A stretch of DNA of 64,000 nucleotides from Paenibacillus hamazuiensis (GCF_023276405.1 NZ_JALRMO010000001.1:8223501-8287500), one strand, 5' to 3'; numbered from the stretch's first letter, positions 18,091-28,436 are shown. The notes: a model not told the origin generated them from the sequence alone. Numbers and translations are program-made.

Positions 18091-21000
18091 ATGATTAGCA
18101 AAGAGAACATCCAGGATATTTACGGTTTGTCTTCGATGCAAAAAAGCATGCTGGTCCATCATGCGCTCGATACATCGTCTTCGGCATACGTGGAGCAGTT
18201 TGACTTTCGTATCGCCGGGGACGTAGACCCCTCCCGCATGGAGTGGGCGCTGGCGAAGCTTTCGGACCGGCATGATATTCTTCGCACGGTATTTTCCTAC
18301 CGGAAGACCGACCTGCCGCGGCAGGTCGTCCTGAAATCGTGGGAGCCTCCGTTCACCTTTCTCGACCTGCGGGAAAACGTCTCGCCGGAGGAATCGGCGG
18401 AGGCGTTCAAGGCGGAGGACCGCGGTCGCGGCTTCGATCTGAGCCAGGACGTGCTGCTTCGCGGAGCGCTGCTGCGCACGGAGGAGCGGAGATGGCGGTT
18501 TGTGCTCACCTTCCATCACATTTTGATGGACGGATGGTCGCTCGGCCCGCTGTTTCAGGAATTGTTCGGCCTGTACGAGGCGGCGGCCGAGCCGGACCGC
18601 TACACGCTGGCCGGCGATGCGCATCCTTACCGCGAATACATTCGCTGGCTGGAGGAACAGAGCGAGGAGCAGGCGCTGGCCTATTGGGAGCAAGCGCTCG
18701 CCGGCTACGAAAAGCCGGTGGCGATTCCCGCTTTCGGTCCGGGAGGCCCTTACCGCCATGCCGTCCATCGCTTCGAGCTGCCGGCAACGCTGGCTGCTCG
18801 GCTTGGCGAGCTCGCGCGGTCGCGCCGGCTGACGGTGAATACGTTGTTCCAGAGCGCCTGGGGGCTGCTTTTGCAGAAATATAACTACACCCGCGACGCC
18901 GTATTCGGCAGCGTCGTGTCCGGCCGCCCTCCCGGGCTGCCGGGCGTGGAATCGATGATCGGCTTGTTCATCAACACCCAGCCGCTGCGGGTGCATGCCG
19001 AGCAGGGAGATACGTTCATCTCCCTCTGTTCGCGCGTGCAGAAGGCGAGCTTCGCGGCCGTGCCTTACGAGTTCTGCCCGCTGTTCGACATCCAAAGCCG
19101 CAGCCCGCTGAAAAACAAGCTGCTGGATCACGTCGTCGCCTTCGAAAACTATCCGCTCGCCGAGCGGCTGCGGGATCTCGCCTCGCAATCGGGCCAATCG
19201 CTGTCGTTCGAGGACGTGCAGGTGTTCGAGCGCACCAACTACGATTTCCATGTGGTCGTCAATCCCGGCGAAACGTTTGTCGTACAATTCACATTCAACG
19301 AGGCGGTATACACGAGGGAGACGATGGAAGGGCTGGAGCGCAGCTTGACGACGCTGCTCGAGGCCGCCTGCGCCAAGCCGGACGCTTCCGTCGACGAGCT
19401 CGGCATATGCTCCGGAACGGATCGAGCCATCGTGATCGAACGCTTCAATGCGACGCGCCGGACGTATCCGGCCGATTCCACCGTCGACGCCGTGTTCCGG
19501 GACGTCGCCGCCCGTCGGGCCGCGGATACCGCGCTGATGTGGCGCGACCGCAGCTGCACCTACGGCGAGCTCGACCGCTGGTCCGACCGTCTCGCGGCGA
19601 AGCTGCAGGAGCAGGGAGTGGGGCCGGGATCGGTTGTCGGGCTCATGACCCCGCGCTGCCCGGAAATGGCCGCGGGCATCTTGGGCATTTTGAAGACCGG
19701 AGCGGCTTATGTGCCGCTGGACCTGCTCAATTCCCCGGAACGGCTCGCCTTTATGATCGGGGACGCCGGCATCAGAGTGCTTTGCACCTTGCCGGAGCTC
19801 GCCCCGAAAGCTCCATCCGGCATGAACGTGCTGCTGCTGGAGGATTCGAACGATCCGGCGGGCACGCCCCCGGTTCCCGCCGAGCACGATGCGGAATGCA
19901 CCGCCTATTTGATGTATACGTCCGGCTCGACCGGCCAGCCGAAAGGATGTCTGATTACGCACCGCAACATCCTCCGCCTCGTGTTCGGCCCGGACTTTAT
20001 CGATTTCGGCCCGCACCAGGTCATTTTGCAAACCGGCTCCCCGGCCTTCGATGCCAGCACGTTTGAAATTTGGGGAGCGCTGCTGCATGGCGGCATTCTC
20101 GTGCTTGCGGGCGAGGAGGATATCCTCGATCCGGGCCGCCTGAAGCCGCTGCTGGAGCGGAAAGCCGTCAGCAGCATATGGCTGACCGCCGCCTTGTTCA
20201 ACAAGCTGTGCGACCAGGACCCGTCGCTATTCGCGCCGCTTCGCAACCTGCTCGTCGGCGGCGACGTGCTGTCCTCCCGCCATATTCGCCGCGCGTTGGA
20301 AGCGAATCCGGGGCTTAGAATCGTCAACGGCTACGGGCCTACGGAAAATACGACGTTCTCAACGACTCATGTCGTGACGGAGGCCGACCTCCGGAACGGA
20401 CGCATACCGATCGGGCGGCCGCTGGCCAACTCGACCGCCTATATCGTCGATCACGGACTTCAGCCGCTGCCCGTCGGGGCGCTCGGCGAGCTTTGCGTCG
20501 GCGGCGACGGCGTCGGACTCGGCTATCACAACCGGCCGGAGCTGACGGCGGAGCGCTTCCTGGACGATCCGTTCGCGCCAGGCGGTCGGATGTACCGGAC
20601 CGGCGATTTGGCCCGCTGGCTGCCGGATGGACGCTTAGATTTTCTCGGCAGAACCGATTTCCAGGTGAAAATTCGCGGCTACCGCGTAGAGCTCGGCGAA
20701 ATCGAACGCGCGATGGCGCAGCTGCCCGGCGTCAAGGAAGTGACGGTGCTGGTTCGGGAGATCGGCGAGGATAAGCAGCTTTGTGCGTACTTCACCTGCG
20801 AAGGAGAGCCGGATTTGCGGGGCTGGAAAACGACGCTGGCCAAGGCGCTTCCAAGCTATATGATCCCGGCGTTTTTCACCCGGCTGGAGGCGATGCCGCT
20901 CACGGTCAACGGCAAGGTGGACCGGCAGGCGCTCCCCGCGCCGTCGGCGGCTTCCTTGGCCGGCTCCGCCGCCCCCCGCGCTTTAAGCGGGGTGGAAAAG

Positions 21001-21312
21001 ACGGTCGCCGACATTGTTTGTTCGGTGCTGGGCGTGGAGACGGTGGATACGAACGATAACTTTTTTGAAATCGGGGTCAACTCCCTGAACTTAATGACGA
21101 TCAACAACCGGCTGAAGCAAGCTTTCGACCGGGACATTCCGCTGACGGCGATGTTCGAGCACACCAGCGTCTCCCGCCTGGCCGAATATTTGAAGCTTCC
21201 GGACCTTTCCGGAGCCGGCAGAGACGAAGAGATGAGCCGGGAGCTGTCCAGAGCGCGCAGCACGCTGCTGAAAACGGGCTCCCTTATCCGAAAACTGGAG
21301 GATCAAGCATGA
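18091..21312 (+). CDS. NRPS module C-A-PCP, predicted valine
   Basis: A 1073-residue protein with a condensation domain (about 8-440, HHILMDG at 142-148), an adenylation domain (about 450-960, YTSGSTGQPKG, GYGPTEN) and a PCP (about 975-1045, Ser998 in GVNSL, a variant of GGxSL). The specificity positions aligned to GrsA read DAFWLGGTFK, one residue from the classic valine code DAFWIGGTFK, so valine is the likely substrate. Because the upstream protein ends in an epimerisation domain, this C domain should accept a D-configured donor (DCL type); that is inference from order. AAAGGAG lies ahead of the ATG. The stop overlaps the next ATG by four bases (ATGA). Confidence 0.93.
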   Translation: MISKENIQDIYGLSSMQKSMLVHHALDTSSSAYVEQFDFRIAGDVDPSRMEWALAKLSDRHDILRTVFSYRKTDLPRQVVLKSWEPPFTFLDLRENVSPEESAEAFKAEDRGRGFDLSQDVLLRGALLRTEERRWRFVLTFHHILMDGWSLGPLFQELFGLYEAAAEPDRYTLAGDAHPYREYIRWLEEQSEEQALAYWEQALAGYEKPVAIPAFGPGGPYRHAVHRFELPATLAARLGELARSRRLTVNTLFQSAWGLLLQKYNYTRDAVFGSVVSGRPPGLPGVESMIGLFINTQPLRVHAEQGDTFISLCSRVQKASFAAVPYEFCPLFDIQSRSPLKNKLLDHVVAFENYPLAERLRDLASQSGQSLSFEDVQVFERTNYDFHVVVNPGETFVVQFTFNEAVYTRETMEGLERSLTTLLEAACAKPDASVDELGICSGTDRAIVIERFNATRRTYPADSTVDAVFRDVAARRAADTALMWRDRSCTYGELDRWSDRLAAKLQEQGVGPGSVVGLMTPRCPEMAAGILGILKTGAAYVPLDLLNSPERLAFMIGDAGIRVLCTLPELAPKAPSGMNVLLLEDSNDPAGTPPVPAEHDAECTAYLMYTSGSTGQPKGCLITHRNILRLVFGPDFIDFGPHQVILQTGSPAFDASTFEIWGALLHGGILVLAGEEDILDPGRLKPLLERKAVSSIWLTAALFNKLCDQDPSLFAPLRNLLVGGDVLSSRHIRRALEANPGLRIVNGYGPTENTTFSTTHVVTEADLRNGRIPIGRPLANSTAYIVDHGLQPLPVGALGELCVGGDGVGLGYHNRPELTAERFLDDPFAPGGRMYRTGDLARWLPDGRLDFLGRTDFQVKIRGYRVELGEIERAMAQLPGVKEVTVLVREIGEDKQLCAYFTCEGEPDLRGWKTTLAKALPSYMIPAFFTRLEAMPLTVNGKVDRQALPAPSAASLAGSAAPRALSGVEKTVADIVCSVLGVETVDTNDNFFEIGVNSLNLMTINNRLKQAFDRDIPLTAMFEHTSVSRLAEYLKLPDLSGAGRDEEMSRELSRARSTLLKTGSLIRKLEDQA

Positions 21313-24300
21313 AGGTAAAGACGAACTACACGGGACTCGAAATTGCGGTCATCGGCATGTCGGGTCGTTTTCCGGGGGCCGATGACGTAGCTTCGTTTTG
21401 GAGCAATCTGACCGGGGGAGTCGAATCGATATCTTTTTTTACGGACGACGAGCTGATTGCGGCGGGCGTTGAGCCCGAGCTGCTGGCGAAGCCGAACTAC
21501 GTTCGCGCCAAAGGCGTCTTTCCGCGGCTTGAATTTTTCGATGCGGAGTTTTTCGGCTACACGCCGCGAGACGCTGCGATGATGGACCCCCAGGTCCGGG
21601 CGCTTCACGAGGAGGTGTACCGCGCGCTGGAGGATGCGGGCTACGCGTCGGATACGTACCGCGGCAGCATCGGGCTGTTCGTCGGCGCCTCGGGCAATTT
21701 CGTCTGGGAGCTGGAGACGATGAAAGCGACCGTCGACGGCGGCGGTCTGCAGTTTGCCACCCTCCAGCTGAACGATAAAGATTTTGCCGCTACGCGAATC
21801 GCCTACAGTCTTAATCTTCAAGGCCCTTGCGCCACCGTACATTGCGCCTGCTCCACCTCGCTGTATGCCGTCGATATGGCCTGCCGCCACATCCTGACCG
21901 GCGCTTGCTCCATTGCGGTAGCGGGCGGCAGCGGTCTGACTCTGCCTCACCGCAAAGGATATTTGTACGAGGAGGGCATGATCCATTCTCCGGACGGCCA
22001 CTGCCGTCCGTTCGACCAGGATGCGAAGGGCACTGTCGAGGGCAACGGCACGGGCGTCGTCGTGCTGAAAAGCCTCGAGGACGCGATTCGCGACCGCGAC
22101 CGCATTTATGCCGTGATCCGGGGAACCGGGGTCAACAACGACGGCAACCGCAAGGTCGGCTTTACGGCGCCGAGCGTCGAAGGGCAGGCGGAGGTCATCC
22201 GCCGCGCGCTGATGCTGTCGGACGTGCCGCCGGAAACCGTCGGCTACATCGAAGCTCACGGCACCGGCACGACGCTCGGGGATCCGATCGAGGTCGCCGG
22301 CCTGACGAAGGCGTTCCAGTCCGTTCCTCCCGGCTCGTGCGGCATCGGCTCGCTGAAGTCGAATATCGGTCATCTGGACGTGGCCGCCGGCATCTCGTCC
22401 TTCATCAAGACCGTTCTCTCGCTCGAAAACCGGGTCATCCCGGCAAGCCTCAACTTCGAAGCGATCAATCCCAACATCGATTTGAACGGCAGCCCGTTCC
22501 GCATCGTAGCGAAGACGGAAAGCTGGCAGCGAAAGCCGGCACCGGGCGAAGCGGATGCGTACTTGCCGCTGCGCGCCGGGGTCAGCTCCTTCGGCATCGG
22601 GGGCACGAACGTGCACGTGGTGCTCGAGGAGGCGCCCGAGCGCGAGCCGTCCGGTCCCGGACGCGAATGGAACGTGCTCTGCCTGTCGGCGCGCAGCGAT
22701 ACCGCTTTGCGGCGCATGCAGGAGGATTATCTCGCGCATCTGGAACGATATCCGGGGGAGCTGAATCCCGCCGACTTGGCGTGGAGCGTGCAAACCGGCA
22801 AGCGAAATCTGTCGGAGCGTTTCGCCATGGCCTACCGCGATCCGCAGGAGCTGGCCGAAGGCCTGCGGGCGGCGTTGGAGGGCGCCCGTCCTGGGCGTGC
22901 CCGCCGCGCGGCGGCATCGTCCTCCAAGCCGAACGTCTATTTCCTGTTCCCGGGGCAAGGCTCGCAATATCCGGGTATGGCCCGCGATCTGTACCGGGCG
23001 GAGCCGCTGTTCCGCCGGGAGCTGGAGACGTGCCTGAAGCTGGCCGAAGCCGAAGGCATGGGCGAACTGCGCCGCGTGCTTCTGGAGCCGAAGGAAGGCG
23101 ACGAGGAGCTGATCCTCGAAACCGACATGACGCAGCTGAGCTTGTTTGCGGTCGAATACGCAATGGCGCGGCTGCTGATGTCGTGGGGCATTCAGCCGAC
23201 GGGCATGATCGGGCACAGCCTCGGCGAATATACGGCCGCCTGTCTGGCAGGGGTGTTTTCGCTCGAAGACGGCATCCGGCTCGTAACGGCCAGGGGCCGC
23301 CTGATGAAATCGATGCCCCGCGGCTCGATGCTCGCCGTCGCCGCATCCGCGGAAGCGGCACTCCCGTACTTGAGCCGCGCCCTGTCCGTGGCTGCGATGA
23401 ACAGCCCGGCCAGCTGCACGTTGTCCGGCACCGACGAGGCGATCGCCGAGGCGGAAAACAAGCTGTCGGCCGCCGGCATTCGTACGCGCCGGGTGCGTAC
23501 GTCGCACGCGTTTCACTCGTCTCTGATGGACGGGGCGCTCGCTCCGTTCGGCGAGCTGATCTCCAGCGTGAAGCTGCAGGAGCCCGTGCTGCCGTACGTG
23601 TCGAACTTGACCGGCGACTGGATCCGGCCCGAAGAAGCCGTCGATCCTTCATATTACCCGAAGCATCTGAGGGGCAGCGTCAAGTTCGAGCAGGGGCTGG
23701 CCGCGGTTCTCGCCGATTCCCGGGCTGTGCTGGTAGAGGTCGGTCCGGGCCGGGTGCTGTCGTCTTTCGCACGGCAGATGGCGGCCCAAAATCCGGTTGC
23801 CGCCATCGTCACGCTTCGCAATGCGCAGGAGGAGGGGCCGGACGATGCGTTTCTTGCGGCCAGCCTCGGCGAGCTGTGGTGCCAAGGGGTAGTTCCCGAC
23901 TGGAAAGCCTACTATAAAGATCAAGTGCGGAGCCGCATCCCGCTGCCGCTGTACCGGTTTGATGAGACGGCATTTCCGCTCGGCCGCGGCGACTACAGCG
24001 GGATGCTGCCGGCCAGGCAGGAGGCGGCTGCGGCATCCGCCGTTCCCGCGCCGGGGCCGATGCCTGCCGAGCGTACCGGATATGCCGGCAGGGTCGTGTG
24101 GGAGCCTGTTTTTCTGCCGCCGGTGACGAGCTCGGATCAGCCGCGGGCCTGCCTGATCATGGCTGACGACGCCGTTTCGATCCGCCATCTCCTGCAGAGG
24201 ATGCCGAGATGGCGCAGCCTGCTCGTACAAAGCGGCGAGGGCTACCGCTTTAACGGCACGCTCGGCGCTACCGTACGCCCGGCGAATGCGATCGATGTAT

Positions 24301-27300
24301 ACCGGCTGATCCGCGATTTGCGGAACCGGGCTTTGCTTCCCGATACGATTGTCGTGGCGCGTTCGGCCGGTGGCCGCACCGAAGCGGAGCTGAGGTTGCT
24401 CGTCCATGCGCTTAAGGCAGAGCTGCGACAGGCGCTGCCGGAGATCGTCGTGCTCAGCCCCGTTTCTCCGGTTACCGCAAGCGAGGGGCTTGTGACGCTC
24501 ATCCGCAGTCTGCGTGCGGAAATCCCCGGTCTCAACCTGCGCTTGATCGATGCCGGAGAACCGCTGAACGGCAAAGCGACCGCCGCCCGCTGGGCCGCGA
24601 TTTTGGAGCGGGAGCTCGGCTCGGATCAGCATCTGCACGCAGCCGTCTGCTATTCGGGAGAGCAGCGTCTCGTGCCGCGCTTCAGAGATTTCCATGAGAC
24701 GCCGGTGAGCGGCATGTCCCGTTTTCGCGGCCGCCACGTTATCGTCATGAGCCCCGATGAGCGGCTTCCGCTTCCGCTGGCCGCCTCCTTCGTCCAAGCG
24801 GGTGCGCGCATCAGCATGCTGCCATACCGGCTGGGCGGCGCCGCCTTCGACAAAACGACGGTCAGGCCGCTGCTTCAGGAGCTGACCGCGGAGCAGGACC
24901 GTTACATAAGCCGCTTCGGCATAGAAGACTTGACCGCTGCCCATCGGCTCGTGGACGAATATGCCGCGCGTCTGAGCTTCGACTTTGTACAGGAGCTGTT
25001 CCCGCTGGAGCCGGGGCGCACGTTCGATACCGGCGAGTTTATGGAAGGGCTCGGCATCGCCCCCTCTCTCGGCAAATACGGCCGTTATTTCCTCCACATG
25101 TTCCGCGAGGACGGCATTTTGGCGGCTGGGGGGGAAGAAGGCCACTACCGCGTTACGGACAAAAAGCTGCGCAATCCGGCGGACATCCGCGCCGCCATCG
25201 AGCGGATGACCCCACTGTTTTCCGGACAGCTGAACCTGCTGGAGCACTGCGTCGGCGGGTTCAGATCGGCGATGAAAGGAGAAGTGCCGGCGCTCGCCGT
25301 CCTGTACCCGGGGGGCAGCAACCAGCTGATCCTCGACAGCTATAAAGGCTCGGTCCAGGAGCGGGAAGACGAGCTGATCAAGGAAATGTTCTCCGTCCTG
25401 CTCATGCGCATCGCCGGCCGGAAAAGGAGAATCCGGATTCTCGAAGCGGGCGGCGGCTACGGCTCGATTTTGCGCCGCGTCGCACCGCTGCTCAAAGGCA
25501 TGGAAATCGAATATTACTTCACCGACGTGGGCAGCTCGTTCGTCGAATCGTTCAAGATGCACGCGCTGGAAGAGGATTTGCATTTCATGCATTTCGGCGT
25601 GCTTGACATTACCCGCGATCCGAAGGAGCAAGGCTTTGAGCTCTCCTCCTTCGATCTCGTATTCGCCTATAACGTCGTTCACGCTACGCACCGCTTGTCG
25701 GTCAGTCTGGGCAATATGCAAAAGCTGCTGAAGCCCGGCGGGCTGCTCTGCGTCCTCGAGCGCACGCGGGTGCGCCGTTACGTCGACCTGATCTGGGGCT
25801 TGGCGGACGGCTGGTGGCACTTTGACGAAACCGAACGGGAGCTGTCGCCGCTAGCTTCCTTGGAGCAATGGGAGGGGCATTTCTCCGCGCTCGGCCTTGA
25901 GGAGGTCGCCGCTTTCCCGGATAAAAACGAGCTGCGCGAACGGCTGGACGTCGGCATCATCATCGGCCAGCGCGCAGCCGCCGAGCTAACCCCGGCGGCC
26001 AAACCGGCACCGGAAGGGGTCAAGCTGCTGCGGCCTGTCGCCGCTGCCGACGCAGCGGCTCTGGAGGAGGCACTGGAAGCCGCCCTGGCGGACCGGACGG
26101 ACGTGGAGGAGATCGTCCTGTGGGATGCCGCCCAGCCGACCTCGCTGCGCCGCGACTCGTTCGTGCCCGCCGTCGCCGAAAGGGCCAGAGCGGCAATTGC
26201 CGCAGGCCGCGTGGCAGCCAAAGCGAGCGCCAGGCAAAACCGGCCGGCGATGATCGTCTCCGTCCTTCCGGAGCCGGGCGATTGGGGGCCCGACCTTACC
26301 GCCTGGGCGGCGGGGCACGAAGAGCTGGACGCGTCCGCGCAGGTATACCGCATATACGTGCCCGATGGAGACGCGCTTCGCTCCATGGAAACCATAATTC
26401 CGATGCTGGAGACGATGCTGGAGTCCGGGCTGCGCCGCACGGTCATCGATGCCGGCCGGCATCCGCTGTTCGAGCCGGCGCAGGTAAGCGCCGCTGTCGC
26501 GGAGGAAAGCAAAGCATCCGGACTGAGCGGGCTCGAGGCGATCATCGGCGAAGTATGGAGCAAGCTGCTCGGGCGCGATGAGATCGACCCGGATGCCGAC
26601 TTTTTTGCGATCGGCGGCGACTCCTTCAAGCTGATTCAAATGACGATGGACCTCGAACGCGAAGGCTACAAGGTGCTCATGAACGAGGTGTACAAATATC
26701 CGACGATCCGTTCGCTCGCCCGGTATTTGGAGGAGGAGAGCAAGAAGGAGAACAAGGATATCGCCGAAGCGGCCGATCTTATCGCCATTCTCAAAGACAC
26801 GGCCGGTTTCAGTTGCCATCACCGCATCGTGCAGGCCGCGAATGATCAGGAGCCGCTGAACCTGCTGCTCGTAGACGAATGGACGGGCGAAGACGCGGAG
26901 CCGATTCGCAAGCAGCTGCGCAGCCTCAGAGTGCCCGGTGAGCTGCTGCCGCATTACATCCTTCCTGCGTCCCTGTTCGGGCCACATCTGCCGGACATCA
27001 TCACGATGGAAAACCTGCTTGGACGCGGCGTGCTCGGCCATTCGGAAAAAGCGGTGCTGGACGGCTTCCTGAGCCGCATCGGCGAGGATCGCCGGCGGTT
27101 TAACGAAGCGATTTTGAATCAGCCCGTCGTCAGCCGCTACGGCCTCAGCAATGCGCAGCGGATGCACTTCCGCAGCGAGGTTCGGCTGCAGATGTATTTG
27201 ATCGAGTTTAACGATCTCGTCGACGAAAGCGTGTTGGAGCAGGCGTTCTGCGACGTGGTCGGCAGCCACGGCCTGCTGCGCAGCTGTCTGTACAAGACGA

Positions 27301-28436
27301 TGTGGGAATACCGCTGGAAGGAGCATGCGCCTCCCCAGCAAACGCCGCTTCCGCGCCTCGATCTGTCCGGCTTGTCCCAAGAGGCGCAGTCCCGCGTCAT
27401 GATGGAGCTGATCAAACACGAGTGGGAGGCCGATTTCAAAAAGGCGGGCACGCCGATGTATCACGTCGTGCTCGTTAAATACAACGAGCGGCGCTACGAC
27501 TTGTTTTTCCAAATCGATCACTCGATCTTCGACGTCACGTCCGGCCAAATTATGCGGCGGCACATTCTTCAGCGGTACCGGGATCTGCAGAGGGGCGTCC
27601 GCAAGGCGATGGAGGTGTCGACCGGCTACCGGGAATATCTCGAGCAAATTCGCCGCGGCCCGATCGGCATCGATGCGGACGGCTTGATCGCCGCGCTGGA
27701 GCTTGACAAGTTCAACCGATACCTGCAGCTTGCGCAGGAGCGGATGAAGGCGCGGCCGCAGGGGAGAATTCAGCAGGTGCGCTGCAAAATCGACCTGACG
27801 CCGTTCCAGTTCGATCATACCGACGAAGACGGCACGTTCGAGCTGGTGCTGCACCTGTACATCCTGGTCGTCTCGCGGCTGCTGCAAATCGACGGCGTCC
27901 CGTTCCTGCTGCTGTTCCAAAACCGCAGATACCAAAGCAAGAGCTTTAACGACGTGATCGGCCTTATTGTCGACGGCCTGCCGCTGGTCGTTCCGGTCGA
28001 CCGCGACGATCCGTCCCGCATGACCGCCGTCATCCGGCAGCGGATGGAGCTGGTCAACAAGCACAATATCAATTTTTTCAACCTCGTATGGAACCTCTCG
28101 TCGCTGCTGACGTGGAGAAAGCTGTTCGCCAAAATGAAAAGCGGCAAATCGTCGTTTTTCACACCGCTGCTGATGAACTATGCGGGAAGCGCGGAAGCGG
28201 AGTACGGGAAAATATGGGATTACAGCATGGAGCTGCTCGATCAGGACAATCAGGAGAAGCTGGACTACGCCGACTTTTACGGAGTGGCCAAAGTCGTAAG
28301 CGGGGAGCTGGATTTCCTCATCCTGTGCAAATTCGAGCCGGACATGGAGCGCGTTCGCCAAATCGTGGAGGAGGAGACGGCGCATCTGCTCAAGCTTCGC
28401 ATGGAGAAAAAGGAAACGGAGGCGAGAATGGGATGA
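21309..28436 (+). CDS. terminal PKS module, KS-AT-degenerate KR-MT-PCP-condensation-like domain
   Basis: A 2375-residue protein. The KS (about 10-440) has Cys181 in an unusual HCACSTS motif. The cis AT (about 545-860) has GHSLG (Ser637) and HAFH at 733-736, which indicates malonyl-CoA. About 260 residues resembling a KR structural half follow, then a Rossmann start (about 1135-1165) with no glycine-rich loop, so the KR looks dead. The methyltransferase (about 1200-1560) shows EAGGGYG at 1379-1385, NVVHAT and DGWW. The PCP has Ser1772 in GGDS. The last ~430 residues resemble a C domain, but HHxxxDG reads DHSIFDV (His2071 and Asp2075 kept). The expected chemistry is extension of the peptidyl chain by malonyl, methylation with SAM on C or O, retention of the ketone, and release by the last domain. 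Confidence 0.9.
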   Translation: MKVKTNYTGLEIAVIGMSGRFPGADDVASFWSNLTGGVESISFFTDDELIAAGVEPELLAKPNYVRAKGVFPRLEFFDAEFFGYTPRDAAMMDPQVRALHEEVYRALEDAGYASDTYRGSIGLFVGASGNFVWELETMKATVDGGGLQFATLQLNDKDFAATRIAYSLNLQGPCATVHCACSTSLYAVDMACRHILTGACSIAVAGGSGLTLPHRKGYLYEEGMIHSPDGHCRPFDQDAKGTVEGNGTGVVVLKSLEDAIRDRDRIYAVIRGTGVNNDGNRKVGFTAPSVEGQAEVIRRALMLSDVPPETVGYIEAHGTGTTLGDPIEVAGLTKAFQSVPPGSCGIGSLKSNIGHLDVAAGISSFIKTVLSLENRVIPASLNFEAINPNIDLNGSPFRIVAKTESWQRKPAPGEADAYLPLRAGVSSFGIGGTNVHVVLEEAPEREPSGPGREWNVLCLSARSDTALRRMQEDYLAHLERYPGELNPADLAWSVQTGKRNLSERFAMAYRDPQELAEGLRAALEGARPGRARRAAASSSKPNVYFLFPGQGSQYPGMARDLYRAEPLFRRELETCLKLAEAEGMGELRRVLLEPKEGDEELILETDMTQLSLFAVEYAMARLLMSWGIQPTGMIGHSLGEYTAACLAGVFSLEDGIRLVTARGRLMKSMPRGSMLAVAASAEAALPYLSRALSVAAMNSPASCTLSGTDEAIAEAENKLSAAGIRTRRVRTSHAFHSSLMDGALAPFGELISSVKLQEPVLPYVSNLTGDWIRPEEAVDPSYYPKHLRGSVKFEQGLAAVLADSRAVLVEVGPGRVLSSFARQMAAQNPVAAIVTLRNAQEEGPDDAFLAASLGELWCQGVVPDWKAYYKDQVRSRIPLPLYRFDETAFPLGRGDYSGMLPARQEAAAASAVPAPGPMPAERTGYAGRVVWEPVFLPPVTSSDQPRACLIMADDAVSIRHLLQRMPRWRSLLVQSGEGYRFNGTLGATVRPANAIDVYRLIRDLRNRALLPDTIVVARSAGGRTEAELRLLVHALKAELRQALPEIVVLSPVSPVTASEGLVTLIRSLRAEIPGLNLRLIDAGEPLNGKATAARWAAILERELGSDQHLHAAVCYSGEQRLVPRFRDFHETPVSGMSRFRGRHVIVMSPDERLPLPLAASFVQAGARISMLPYRLGGAAFDKTTVRPLLQELTAEQDRYISRFGIEDLTAAHRLVDEYAARLSFDFVQELFPLEPGRTFDTGEFMEGLGIAPSLGKYGRYFLHMFREDGILAAGGEEGHYRVTDKKLRNPADIRAAIERMTPLFSGQLNLLEHCVGGFRSAMKGEVPALAVLYPGGSNQLILDSYKGSVQEREDELIKEMFSVLLMRIAGRKRRIRILEAGGGYGSILRRVAPLLKGMEIEYYFTDVGSSFVESFKMHALEEDLHFMHFGVLDITRDPKEQGFELSSFDLVFAYNVVHATHRLSVSLGNMQKLLKPGGLLCVLERTRVRRYVDLIWGLADGWWHFDETERELSPLASLEQWEGHFSALGLEEVAAFPDKNELRERLDVGIIIGQRAAAELTPAAKPAPEGVKLLRPVAAADAAALEEALEAALADRTDVEEIVLWDAAQPTSLRRDSFVPAVAERARAAIAAGRVAAKASARQNRPAMIVSVLPEPGDWGPDLTAWAAGHEELDASAQVYRIYVPDGDALRSMETIIPMLETMLESGLRRTVIDAGRHPLFEPAQVSAAVAEESKASGLSGLEAIIGEVWSKLLGRDEIDPDADFFAIGGDSFKLIQMTMDLEREGYKVLMNEVYKYPTIRSLARYLEEESKKENKDIAEAADLIAILKDTAGFSCHHRIVQAANDQEPLNLLLVDEWTGEDAEPIRKQLRSLRVPGELLPHYILPASLFGPHLPDIITMENLLGRGVLGHSEKAVLDGFLSRIGEDRRRFNEAILNQPVVSRYGLSNAQRMHFRSEVRLQMYLIEFNDLVDESVLEQAFCDVVGSHGLLRSCLYKTMWEYRWKEHAPPQQTPLPRLDLSGLSQEAQSRVMMELIKHEWEADFKKAGTPMYHVVLVKYNERRYDLFFQIDHSIFDVTSGQIMRRHILQRYRDLQRGVRKAMEVSTGYREYLEQIRRGPIGIDADGLIAALELDKFNRYLQLAQERMKARPQGRIQQVRCKIDLTPFQFDHTDEDGTFELVLHLYILVVSRLLQIDGVPFLLLFQNRRYQSKSFNDVIGLIVDGLPLVVPVDRDDPSRMTAVIRQRMELVNKHNINFFNLVWNLSSLLTWRKLFAKMKSGKSSFFTPLLMNYAGSAEAEYGKIWDYSMELLDQDNQEKLDYADFYGVAKVVSGELDFLILCKFEPDMERVRQIVEEETAHLLKLRMEKKETEARMG

